Source: a virus
DNA: 37,955 nt
Strand: one strand, 5' to 3'
Virus record (IMG/VR): IMGVR_UViG_3300043640_000123
Coordinates: 1 to 37,955 of that record
The position numbers were made by a program, and so were the translations under genes. Below the pieces are notes generated by a model. The model saw nothing but the letters and a program-made list of their open reading frames with translations, searched no databases and had not been told where the DNA came from. Positions 21,001-27,530 of the stretch are shown here, in pieces; within the stretch, counting starts at the first letter, position 1, and the number at the start of each line of letters is the position of its first letter.

Positions 21001-21098
21001 TCGAACTTGGCCACGCTCTTGGCGGCCCGCGCGAACCCCTTGTCGATCGGGTCCACGTCCACGCCAAGCCTGATCAGGAGGTTACGAATCGTCGCCAC
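18003..21098 (-). CDS. Tape-measure protein with C-terminal NlpC/P60 peptidase
   Basis: 1031 residues. GTG 21098 is chosen because GGAGGATCTGACA precedes it; longer frames extend into the chaperone gene. The N-terminus (ATIRNLLIRLGVDVD) and a long Ala/Gly/Val-rich helical body with membrane-like segments fit a tape measure that sets tail length. Repeated ITVTLPNGW / ITVTIPAGF steps with SxxxxxWN spacing lie near 560-660. The C-terminal domain is NlpC/P60: VVAAARSQIGVPYSWGG, FDCSGLTEYAW (C862) and GHTYLM (H907), an endopeptidase or amidase that would open the wall during DNA entry. The gene is the longest in the window. Confidence 0.93.
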   Translation of the reverse strand: MATIRNLLIRLGVDVDPIDKGFARAAKSVAKFDKGFSKINKGVAIGMGIGAAAGAASSLTAAILPAVGALVALPGALAVAQAATGTLKVGLIGVSDAMGALAEGNSEKLDKALQVLSPQAKKFVMATEGIVGAQSKIRVAVQDALFDGLSKEIKPLAANLMPSLKAGMVGVAGSFNTGAKELFKFGQTPVAKGALNAVFKTTKTVLDHAAKAVQPVLKGIASLVVIGLPLAEAFAKWAINGIKAGAAFASSADGAVKLGVWAANARIILGKLGSIAGNVGGFLLGMFKGVKPSGDGVLNTLEEITAKMDKWANSVGGQERLNESFSLLLEILRAVVGVLPIFLGPLGAIMKIMTGLSPEVRGVVVQILAFSVVGVALAGKLSGLLGVVKGVTVGVVGTTAAVFKFGQGLIGGSARLAENAGAAAKAGAAVRTFGGHIASGISTTASFVATNARLAIEHGKVALATAGAALKQGLLTGAQVVGNVASKALAIGIRAVGVAVKFATGPVGLIITAVGLLIGAVVLAYQKNETFRKIVDAVWAAVQKFIQAAWSKIQSVFNMLKTWITVTLPNGWTSFKNSVTAIWNTVYGVINGGWTKVKSVLEKLKSFITVTIPAGFKTGVAAVGTFWNKLEAVAKKPVSFVVNTIYNNGIRKLWNWVSGKVGIGGELPEIKGFATGGPITQGTHGTADDVLMRASRGEYVVNAASTKRNAGLIDYVNKFGKNKNILKESGYAGDPGGMGIPGYAEGGIVGWVSSFIKKGKDFFMNGFYKAANAALSPIKNLAHAGLGSTGIGGLLASGVDKIVNGVLAKFKPLESQLGGGGGGKVVAAARSQIGVPYSWGGGGPGGPSTGIGRGANTRGFDCSGLTEYAWYKAIGRSIGGTTYAQKGILDQISTPRPGAVGQPHPGHTYLMSAPGKIIEAPFTGGFVREVPMRPTPWWGWPKGVTASSVMDEGGSIRPGWNPPIWNGTGKTEGVFTADMLRVMANAGGGGNTYHITAPVAVGQSPAEVGRAIVAAIKEYEKNNGTRWRGNP

Positions 21099-21722
21099 TG
21101 TCAGATCCTCCGCTCCACTTGACCAGGTAGTCCGAGTCTTTGATCTTGGGTTGGTCCTTGGACGAGGCGTTGATCCTGACAATCACGGACATGACCTTGG
21201 CCGCCAGGATGTCCAGCCGTTCGCCTCCCAGGGGGCCATGCTCTCGTTCGTAGATCTGCCACTCCGTCAGCTCCCGCGAATCGATTGACCCCAGGAGTTG
21301 ACGGACCGTCATCCCCAGGTGGGCCGCTAGACGGAAGTAGAACTCTCGTTCTGGTCTCCGTCGAAATTTCCGGCCAGCTCCGCCACGTCATCATCAGACA
21401 TGCCGGACATGGTGGCCGCCGCGTCGAACACCCGCTCCAGGGCCACGGCGGATTTCTGTCCGAGCTTCATGACGTCGGCCCGGGTGAACAAGGGCTGGCC
21501 GTTCTCGTCCACGGCACACATCGCGATCAGGCGGGCCCGCATGTTCGCCATGTTGACCTCCCGCTTGCCCTTGTTCATCTTCACGCTGTCGGCCTCGTAC
21601 TGATCGCGCTCCGCGCCGGTCAGGGTCTTGATCCGGACCTCTCCGCCCCATTCGGGGACGGAGACGTCCGTGGTCTTCAGGTCGTCAGCGGTCAGGATGT
21701 CGTTCTTGCTCAGAAGTGCCAT
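21082..21722 (-). CDS. Tail assembly chaperone, long form made by -1 frameshift (gpGT type)
   Basis: A -1 shift at AAATTTC (21369-21363, read as A AAT TTC) joins the first chaperone frame to a downstream frame that ends at 21082, giving about 213 residues. The joined C-terminal part runs EFYFRLAAHLGMTVRQLLGS and DSRELTEWQIYE, the conserved gpT-type motif of siphophage chaperones. It begins upstream of any good start codon, so the shift is needed to make it. It overlaps the tape-measure start by 17 bp. The two chaperone forms coat tape measure during tail assembly. Confidence 0.85.
21327..21722 (-). CDS. Tail assembly chaperone, short form (gpG type)
   Basis: 131 residues, ATG 21722 behind TGGAGGACGGCCATC. 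Composition and motifs (VSVPEWGGEVRIKTLTGAERDQYE; RLIAMCAVDENGQPLF; LGQKSAVALERVFDAA) are those of siphophage first tail chaperones. Its last codons after the slippery site differ from the long form. Position between the tail tube and tape measure confirms it. Confidence 0.9.
   Translation of the reverse strand: MALLSKNDILTADDLKTTDVSVPEWGGEVRIKTLTGAERDQYEADSVKMNKGKREVNMANMRARLIAMCAVDENGQPLFTRADVMKLGQKSAVALERVFDAAATMSGMSDDDVAELAGNFDGDQNESSTSV
21363..21369 (-). other. Programmed -1 ribosomal frameshift site
   Basis: AAATTTC in the zero frame is a perfect X XXY YYZ heptamer. tRNAs on AAT and TTC can re-pair on AAA and TTT. The -1 frame is open from here through the second chaperone. Confidence 0.88.
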
Positions 21723-21772
21723 GATGGCCGTCCTCCACAGGCTTGGATGGGTGGGCTAATCAGCTGGATTGC

Positions 21773-22270
21773 TTACGGGGTGGCGGCGGGGACAACCCAG
21801 TTCTCCGCCGGTTCCGCCGTGATCGCGAACGAGACCACGAGGCGTCCGCCCTCGTCATCGGTCCCGGCCTGTTCCGACAGGGACGAAACCGTGATGGGGA
21901 ACGTGGAGCCCAGGGACGCGGGCACGTCTCCGCCGGGGAGGCGCACGATGTAGCCCTCCTCGTCACGCGGGAGGAGGGCCCGGACGTCATCCCCGGTCTT
22001 GTCGGAGTAGAAGGTGAGGGAGGAGTCCTCCGCCGTAATCCGGCCAGGGATACGGGACGTGAACCTTTTGTTGATGTCCGGGGTGTCGATCAGGTCGGAG
22101 GAGACCGTGAACCCGGAGACCTCCGCCAGGTCGGTGGACAGGTCCGTTCCGGCGTTGATCTCCGAACGGGTCGGGATCAGGGTGGAGGCGGCGATCGTGG
22201 GGAGGTACAGGTACCGGGTGGTACCAGTCGGGAAGTACCTGACCACGGGGGTCATTGCAATGGCAACCAT
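21773..22270 (-). CDS. Major tail tube protein
   Basis: 165 residues from ATG 22270 (an alternative Met follows at residue 6). Beta-rich with RYLYLPTIAASTLIPTRSE near the start, DSSLTFYSDKTGDDVRALL in the middle and ITVSSLSEQ with SFAITAEPAEN at the end, the pattern of siphophage tube proteins. It lies just before the chaperones, as expected. An AAGGAGG lies about 12 bases upstream. Confidence 0.85.
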   Translation of the reverse strand: MVAIAMTPVVRYFPTGTTRYLYLPTIAASTLIPTRSEINAGTDLSTDLAEVSGFTVSSDLIDTPDINKRFTSRIPGRITAEDSSLTFYSDKTGDDVRALLPRDEEGYIVRLPGGDVPASLGSTFPITVSSLSEQAGTDDEGGRLVVSFAITAEPAENWVVPAATP

Positions 22271-22461
22271 TACTTGGTTTCCTCCTTGGCGGCGGTCCGG
22301 GACTTACCGGCGGGGGCCGGATCCGGGGTGGGGGTGGCCTCTGCGGACTCGTCCTTGACGAGCTCCCAGCCAGACCTCTCGTAGATCTGGACCGCCGTGG
22401 CCGGGGCCTGGATTTCGGCCTTGGTCTTGGGGTTCCTCATGGCAACGCGGGGGATGCTCAT
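22270..22461 (-). CDS. 63-aa accessory protein before the tail tube gene
   Basis: ATG 22461; the stop overlaps the tail tube start. It has a short folded start (VAMRNPKTKAEIQAPATAVQIYERSGWELV) and a low-complexity Pro/Ala/Thr/Glu tail. Similar small proteins with the YxxxGWExV step occur at head-tail completion positions in phages. Function unknown. Confidence 0.65.
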   Translation of the reverse strand: MSIPRVAMRNPKTKAEIQAPATAVQIYERSGWELVKDESAEATPTPDPAPAGKSRTAAKEETK

Positions 22462-22925
22462 CTGAACTCATTTCTCCTGGCGACTTGATCGATTGCGTCC
22501 CCGATGCCCCGGCGGACCTCCGCTTGCCATCGGGGGGCCTCCGGGAGCATGAAGGGCTTAGCGGGCTGGCTGAACCACCGCCGGGGGTTACCGAACAGTG
22601 GGGCCCGCGCGCGGCCTGGCTTGCCCTGGTGCTCAAGGTTCCGGGCCTGGCGGGCCTTGATCCTCTTGGTCACGATGGCAACTCCTGGCCGCTTACCGGC
22701 CAGGGAGATCTGGAGGACAGTGGCGCGCGGGATCGTAGTGGACCATGAAGCATTCCGACGCACGGCCTGGAGCGCGGGCTGGCCGGTCCGGCGGAGGAGG
22801 GGCCGGATCCGGGCTTTCATCTCCCTGGGCATCTTCCCGCCAAGATCAGCGATCAGATCCGCAATGTCGTTCTTGCTCCGGACCTGGAGCACGTACGGGA
22901 CGGGCCTGGGCTGGAATCCGGCCAT
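22458..22925 (-). CDS. HK97 gp10-like head-tail/tail completion protein
   Basis: 155 residues, ATG 22925. The pattern DIADLIADLGGKMPREMKARIRPLLRRTGQPALQAVRRNA (read across several helices), a beta segment and the end WQAEVRRGIGDAIDQVARR matches the HK97 gp10-like family involved in joining tail to head. Strongly basic. Gene order connector, completion, this gene, tail tube agrees. Confidence 0.75.
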   Translation of the reverse strand: MAGFQPRPVPYVLQVRSKNDIADLIADLGGKMPREMKARIRPLLRRTGQPALQAVRRNASWSTTIPRATVLQISLAGKRPGVAIVTKRIKARQARNLEHQGKPGRARAPLFGNPRRWFSQPAKPFMLPEAPRWQAEVRRGIGDAIDQVARRNEFR

Positions 22926-22927
22926 GG

Positions 22928-23386
22928 TCAGGCCCTCCGGGTGAACGCGTCCACGAAGATCGTGAACATCACGGTGGCCACGGGGCCGGAGTCGGTCTGG
23001 GCCTGTGCCAGCGCGGCGGTTGCCAGCCGGGACTTGCCGCACGCTCCGCCCATGGTGTGGTCCTGTGCGATCCGTGCGGCTATCAGGCCGATTAGCTCGT
23101 ACACCCGGCCCCGGGTCTCCTCCATGGAGGCGTCCTCACTCAGCCAGGACGTGGCCAGGCACGTGATCTCGTAGCGCTCCCGATCGCGCTCCCGCGTGAG
23201 CTCCTCCACGCTCCGGGTGTCCTCCACCGCCGCCGCCAGAGGATCGCCCGTGAAACCGATCACCACGGTCTCGTCTGCCACGTCCCTGTCCGGCTGGCCA
23301 TCGAACACGTCCACGGACGCCGGGAGGACCTCCCGGGCCATGGTCGCCAGGGCGGTCAGTACGTAAGGGACTGTTGAGAGGCTCAT
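22928..23386 (-). CDS. Tail terminator-type protein
   Basis: 152 residues, ATG 23386. It opens with a helix (TALATMAREVLPASVDVFDG), has a central beta and charged region (ETVVIGFTGDP; RDRERYEITCLATSW) and ends with TVMFTIFVDAFTRR, a layout typical of tail terminator or minor capsid completion proteins in siphophages. The position after the connector supports this. Confidence 0.7.
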   Translation of the reverse strand: MSLSTVPYVLTALATMAREVLPASVDVFDGQPDRDVADETVVIGFTGDPLAAAVEDTRSVEELTRERDRERYEITCLATSWLSEDASMEETRGRVYELIGLIAARIAQDHTMGGACGKSRLATAALAQAQTDSGPVATVMFTIFVDAFTRRA

Positions 23387-23390
23387 GGCG

Positions 23391-24203
23391 TCATCCGATC
23401 GCTGGCATGTCGCGCTGGGCCTTGTTCAGGCCCAGGAGTTGACGGACGTTGTACGGGAGCGCGTAGCCGGACGAGGCGTCCACCTGGATCTCTCCCTGGA
23501 GGGAGGGACGGCCTCCGTCCTGGTTCGTCTGTGAGGTCCGCCAGAGGTGGGCCACGAGCTCTTTTGAGGCCAGCTGAAAACGGTGGGGGATGGGCTGACG
23601 TCCGGCCCGGTACATGACGAGCGCCGTGGCCGCCGTGGTGTTCAGCTCCAGGACCCCCTCCGCCGAACAATCCCAGTCCGCCTCCGCCAGGCCGCCCACG
23701 CTGATCACTTCAATGACCGGCCGGTCATGGAGCACGGCCTTGCCACGGAAGATCTTGACGGTCTCTACGAGGGTGACCGGGAGGACGTGGCCCATCCGGT
23801 CCTCGATCATGGACGTGGCCGCCATGATGAACCCCTGGAGCTTCTCGTCATCCTCCGTGCTCGTGATCCGTTTCTTAAGGTGGCTCTTGGCCTCCGCCAG
23901 GGATGTGATCCCTACGGCCCAGAGCGGCTCCACCTCGAACGGCTGATCATCCGTGACGGTCGGGCTGACCGCGTCCCAGTGGGCCACGTGTGAGCCAACC
24001 TGGTCCGTGAGGTGGTCCAGGTGGAACAGGCCGGTCCCGTCCGCGATCACGGCCGGAGTGGACGAGGTATCGAACGGCCCGGCCAGCGTGCCGTCCGGGA
24101 GCCGGATCGTGAGGGTGATGGAGACCGGGTCCACGGCGGTACCCACCGCGTCCCGGACCGCGATCGAGACACGGGCCAGGGTTCCGATGCCATACGAGGT
24201 CAT
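23391..24203 (-). CDS. Head-tail connector (gp6-like) with N-terminal beta domain
   Basis: 270 residues, ATGA overlap with the repeat-protein gene. Residues from about 100 on carry the connector signature: SLAEAKSHLKKRITSTEDDE, GFIMAATSMIEDRMG, then RPVIEVISVGG and a C-terminal helix region. The first 95 residues are an extra immunoglobulin-like beta domain (SIAVRDAVGTAVDPVSITLTIRLPDG in parts; VGSHVAHWDAVS), not part of minimal connectors. Such additions are common in Streptomyces-type phages. Confidence 0.8.
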   Translation of the reverse strand: MTSYGIGTLARVSIAVRDAVGTAVDPVSITLTIRLPDGTLAGPFDTSSTPAVIADGTGLFHLDHLTDQVGSHVAHWDAVSPTVTDDQPFEVEPLWAVGITSLAEAKSHLKKRITSTEDDEKLQGFIMAATSMIEDRMGHVLPVTLVETVKIFRGKAVLHDRPVIEVISVGGLAEADWDCSAEGVLELNTTAATALVMYRAGRQPIPHRFQLASKELVAHLWRTSQTNQDGGRPSLQGEIQVDASSGYALPYNVRQLLGLNKAQRDMPAIG

Positions 24204-25957
24204 CCGGTTCCTCCCTGGGCCGTTCCGGTCCTACTGGTCCCGCCGGTCATCCGTGGTCCTCCCGTGGCGCTCGTAGCGCTGGCCACAGGTCGAACCGAAC
24301 CGGCCAAGGCCCCCGTGGGGAACAAGATCGGCGGATGAACGGTGGACAGCATAGACAGGTTGGTGGCGGAAGACATGGAAGATCTCGCACGCACCGTCTG
24401 ACGTGCGGACACGCTCATGGAGCCGGAGGCGGACAGGCTGATCCGGACCGGGGCCAGGGTGGCCGCCGCCGCCAAGGTGGATGAGGCGGACAGGGACGCG
24501 GAGGCCTGGACCACGCGGAGCGCGGAGGCGGCCAAGGTGGCGCTGGCCGACAGGGACGCGGCTCCGGCCACGGCCCCGCCGGAGGCGATCGTCAGCGTGG
24601 ACGAGGCGGCCAAGGCCGCGCTGGCAAAGACCAGGACGGAGGCGGCCACGGTCAGGGACGAGGTGGCCGACAGTTGAGCCGCATTGGTCCCGGAGGTGGA
24701 GCCGGTCACGTCCAGCTGGGCCACTCCGGCCAGGGATGCGCCACCCTGGACCAGGACGTGGGCCACGGCGGTCAAGGAGGTGGAGCCGCTCTGGGCCAGG
24801 GTGGCCCGGACCACCTGGGAGCCCTGGGCCGTCATGGTCCCGGAAGTGGCCAGACTGGCCGACCCCTGGACCACCTGGACCACGCGGTCCCCGGCGGCGG
24901 TCAGGGAGCCGGACGCGGACAGCGCCACGGCCCCGGACGTGATCACCGTGGAGGAGGCCGTGAGAGCCCCTGTGGCCGACAGAGCGACGGCCCCGCCGGA
25001 TACCACCGATCCGGAGGCGGAGAGCGTCCCTGTGGCGTTCAGGGCCGCCTGAGCCCGTTGTGTGACGGAGCCCACAACCGTGAGAGACGCGGAGGCGGAC
25101 AGCGCTGAACTACCGGGCCGAATAACAGACCCCACGGCGGCCAGCGCGGCGGAGGCCGTCAACGCGGCGGCGGCCACCTGGCGGACGGAGGCGGAGACCA
25201 CCACAGAGCCGGAGGCGGCCAAGGCCGAACTGGCCACCTGGCTCACGGAGCCCACGGCGGCCAGCGCGGCGGAGGAGTCCAGGGCCGCCGCTCCGGTCAC
25301 GGTGGCCGGGCCGCCTCCGGCCGTGGTCCCGATCAGGGCACCGATCCAGGCGGTCCGCTTGTCGGATCCCGTGGCCGTACCGGTCACGCCTCCCGTGGCT
25401 CCGGCGGTGGCCCACGGCATGTCTGCGGAGGAGACGTTCCCGTTCCCGATGTCCATGCGCCCTGTGAAGCCGGACGGAGGGGTCCAAGATCCTCCACCCC
25501 AGTTTGTGGCGGCCCAGATCAGGAGCCGGTCCGGTCCCAGGCTCGTGGTGCTCACGGACGGGGAGACGCTGCTGTTCGTGGTCTCGAACGCCTTGCCCGT
25601 GGGGGAGTCGAACGGCGTGCCGGACGTGATCACGTCCTTATAGAGGATCGCGCGGCCCTCACGTTGACGGGAGCCGGTCCAGGTGAACGCGTACGTTCCC
25701 GTGTCGGCCCCGGTCAGGCGCTTGTAATACAGGTACAGAGAATGACTGCCACCACTGGCCGGGATCTGGACCGGGGCTCCCTCTGCCAGGGCGAACCCGG
25801 AGGGCATGGCCGGATTGACGGCCAGCGGGCTCCCGTCGATGAACAGCGGGATGATCACCATGTAACCGCTGGCCGTGCCGGAGGGGACCGCAAACGAAAC
25901 GCTGGCCCCGCCGCCGGACTGGCCAGTCCCGGCTGATACGAACGCGGGGAGCGCCAC
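24200..25957 (-). CDS. Large Ala/Ser-rich repeat structural protein
   Basis: 585 residues, GTG 25957 behind AAGGAGTAGTCC. Residues 1-215 form a beta-sandwich domain (YMVIIPLFIDGSPLA; LYLYYKRLTGADTGTYAFTW; TPPSGFTGRMDIG; AAT steps) also recognisable inside the minor tail protein at 15541-18006. Residues about 220-540 are about fourteen imperfect repeats of 18-21 residues with consensus ALSASGSLTAxGSVV, almost free of charge, suggesting a beta-solenoid or fibrous shaft. A basic, Gly/Thr-rich tail ends it. Placed between capsid-region genes and the connector, it may be a head fibre or neck appendage. No name is assigned. Confidence 0.75.
   Translation of the reverse strand: MALPAFVSAGTGQSGGGASVSFAVPSGTASGYMVIIPLFIDGSPLAVNPAMPSGFALAEGAPVQIPASGGSHSLYLYYKRLTGADTGTYAFTWTGSRQREGRAILYKDVITSGTPFDSPTGKAFETTNSSVSPSVSTTSLGPDRLLIWAATNWGGGSWTPPSGFTGRMDIGNGNVSSADMPWATAGATGGVTGTATGSDKRTAWIGALIGTTAGGGPATVTGAAALDSSAALAAVGSVSQVASSALAASGSVVVSASVRQVAAAALTASAALAAVGSVIRPGSSALSASASLTVVGSVTQRAQAALNATGTLSASGSVVSGGAVALSATGALTASSTVITSGAVALSASGSLTAAGDRVVQVVQGSASLATSGTMTAQGSQVVRATLAQSGSTSLTAVAHVLVQGGASLAGVAQLDVTGSTSGTNAAQLSATSSLTVAASVLVFASAALAASSTLTIASGGAVAGAASLSASATLAASALRVVQASASLSASSTLAAAATLAPVRISLSASGSMSVSARQTVRARSSMSSATNLSMLSTVHPPILFPTGALAGSVRPVASATSATGGPRMTGGTSRTGTAQGGTG
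24340..25290 (-). repeat. Imperfect ~57-bp coding repeats
   Basis: The DNA behind the ALSASGSLTA-type protein repeats: motifs such as GACGCGGAGG and GAGGCGGCCA recur with a spacing of about 54-63 bp on the plus strand. Repeats have diverged in sequence but keep reading frame. Confidence 0.75.
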
Positions 25958-25967
25958 GGACTACTCC

Positions 25968-26363
25968 TTAGCCAATCGCCAGGTCAAGGTCACCAATGGC
26001 GATCTGGAACGTGTCGCCCAAGTTGACGGTCTTGGACGCGGTCAGCGCGCCATGCCAGAGCCGGACCGGGGAGCCCGCGCTGTCATAGATCGCCACGGCC
26101 ACCACCGTGCAAGACGGCATGTTCGTGAAACTGATCAGGTTCGTGTTCGACGTGGCCCCGCCGGAGGCCGCCGCCAGGGTGGCGGTCTGGCGGAGGTAGG
26201 CGGAGCCCCCGGCGTCCGTGACCTCCGTGCCCGCCGCGCTGTCCGAACCGGCCACGGTCAGGAGTGCCAGCTTGAGGGGTGAGGTGGGCCGGGCTGGGGT
26301 GCCCACCACGTTGATCCAGTCCAGGGCCAGATTTTCGGCCGTGTCGGTCATGTTGTCGGCCAC
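25968..26363 (-). CDS. Virion structural protein (fibre/decoration type)
   Basis: 131 residues, GTG 26363 behind GCGGAGTACCTG. Strongly patterned beta protein: NLALDWINVVGTPARPT, LKLALLTVAGSDSAAGTEV, NLISFTNMPSCTVVAVAIYDSAG, LWHGALTASKTVNLGDTFQIA. The last motif recurs in many siphophages in small structural genes near the head-tail junction. The exact location on the virion is unknown. Confidence 0.7.
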   Translation of the reverse strand: MADNMTDTAENLALDWINVVGTPARPTSPLKLALLTVAGSDSAAGTEVTDAGGSAYLRQTATLAAASGGATSNTNLISFTNMPSCTVVAVAIYDSAGSPVRLWHGALTASKTVNLGDTFQIAIGDLDLAIG

Positions 26364-26390
26364 CAGGTACTCCGCTCAATAGGTGGCCCG

Positions 26391-26419
26391 CTGGCCGGGT
26401 GGGGATGTCACCCGGCCAG
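26391..26419 (-). terminator. Hairpin between structural genes
   Basis: CTGGCCGGGTG-GGGATGT-CACCCGGCCAG, 11-bp stem, between the genes ending at 26430 and starting at 26363. A likely attenuator. Confidence 0.5.
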
Positions 26420-26429
26420 AGGGGACGGG

Positions 26430-26729
26430 CTACTTGGTGTCGGAGTCGGAGGACTTGGCGTCCTCCTTGTCCAGCTCACGGGCCTTGTCGATCTTGTCCT
26501 GTGAGGCCTGGGCCGAAATGGTCGCGCCCTCGTCCTTGTCGTCCAGGTCGGCCACCTTGGCCACGGTCTGGAGGGCCTTTTCTGCGGTGGTGCCGTCGAA
26601 CGAGAGCGGGCTCTCGTTCGCGGTCTCCGCCAGGACCTCACGCGAACGCGCGCCCTTTTCGACTTCCGCCGCGTGGGCCGCCGCTCCGTTGCCGCGCTGG
26701 ATCGGGTTGTCTCGACTGGAAAGAGCCAT
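26430..26729 (-). CDS. Hypothetical 99-aa acidic protein
   Basis: ATG 26729 behind CGGAGAACACAGC. Hydrophilic and helical, with the C-terminal 30 residues highly acidic and Lys-rich (KARELDKEDAKSSDSDTK). It has no recognised family. It lies in the cluster of small genes between capsid and connector. Confidence 0.65.
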   Translation of the reverse strand: MALSSRDNPIQRGNGAAAHAAEVEKGARSREVLAETANESPLSFDGTTAEKALQTVAKVADLDDKDEGATISAQASQDKIDKARELDKEDAKSSDSDTK

Positions 26730-26761
26730 GCTGTGTTCTCCGTTCTGGGCTACTGGCCCGG

Positions 26762-27166
26762 TTACCTGGGAACCGCCTGGATCCCCAGGAGACAGACACC
26801 GTCCACGAACCCGCCAGTGGTCGCACCCGTGGTGATCAGCTGGAGCCGGACGTAATGAGCCCCACCCGTGTACGCGAACTCATAGGTGGCGTTGTCATTC
26901 GCCAGGAGGATCACGGGCTCCGCGCCACGGAGGTCCCCGGCGGCCACGTTCGTCCAGTCGGTCCCGTTCGCGGACTCCTGGACGTTCACGGTGTGAGTGC
27001 CGTCCGTGATCGCGCCGGTCATGACCGCGAACATCACGGAGCGGTAGAACGTCCGGCCCTGGCGGCGGTCCACGGTGGGGCCGTCCACAGAGCCGTTCAC
27101 GCGGAGGATGTCCGGCCGGATGGCCGGGAGGACCTTCACGTTGTCGTATAGATCGTCAGCTGCCAC
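26762..27166 (-). CDS. Virion structural protein, 134 aa
   Basis: GTG 27166 is preferred (ACGGAGGCCCCCA upstream). Beta-rich: YDNVKVLPAIRPDILRVNGS, GRTFYRSVMFAVMTGAI, HTVNVQESANGTDWTNV, AHYVRLQLITTGATTGG. This series of strands with the NVQESxxGTxW step is common in phage structural proteins near the capsid gene. Decoration or neck protein are both possible. Confidence 0.7.
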   Translation of the reverse strand: MAADDLYDNVKVLPAIRPDILRVNGSVDGPTVDRRQGRTFYRSVMFAVMTGAITDGTHTVNVQESANGTDWTNVAAGDLRGAEPVILLANDNATYEFAYTGGAHYVRLQLITTGATTGGFVDGVCLLGIQAVPR

Positions 27167-27455
27167 TGGGGGCCTCCGTGGGGGGTGTTCCGACACGCTT
27201 AGCCCCGGGCTTGGGGCCGGGCTTCTTGCGCTCCGGAGCCGTCATGATCTGGGGTCCCGGGACAGGCTGGGGACGGGCCGGGGGGTTCTCGATCGAGTCC
27301 GCCGTGAAGACCTTGGGCGGGCTCGTCTTGGCCTTGGCCTCCGCGTCCACGAACAGGTCCGGGTGACTCTTGGTCAGCGGGTCAGTGTCGTCCAGGAGAT
27401 CGCCCTTACGGACGAGTCTCTGACCGATCCACGCCGTGGTGGTGGTCTGCTTCAT
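27156..27455 (-). CDS. Small protein next to capsid with AT-hook-like tail
   Basis: 99 residues, ATG 27455 behind GGAGGAGTAGATC. The start (WIGQRLVRKGDLLDDTDPLTKSHPDLF) is a compact beta fold common in phage proteins that follow capsid genes. The tail is Pro/Lys-rich and contains KKPGPKPG, resembling an AT-hook-type basic motif. It overlaps the next gene by 11 bp. Confidence 0.65.
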   Translation of the reverse strand: MKQTTTTAWIGQRLVRKGDLLDDTDPLTKSHPDLFVDAEAKAKTSPPKVFTADSIENPPARPQPVPGPQIMTAPERKKPGPKPGAKRVGTPPTEAPSGS

Positions 27456-27481
27456 GATCTACTCCTCCCGTCCAGTCCCGG

Positions 27482-27518
27482 GTAACGCGGGCCGGGGGAC
27501 GGTCCCGGCCCGCGTTAC
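27482..27518 (-). terminator. 15-bp perfect hairpin after the capsid gene
   Basis: GTAACGCGGGCCGGG pairs exactly with CCCGGCCCGCGTTAC around a 7-nt loop, starting 13 bp after the capsid stop. No U-run. It may attenuate transcription or protect the capsid mRNA 3' end. Confidence 0.6.
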
Positions 27519-27530
27519 GTAATAGGGCTG

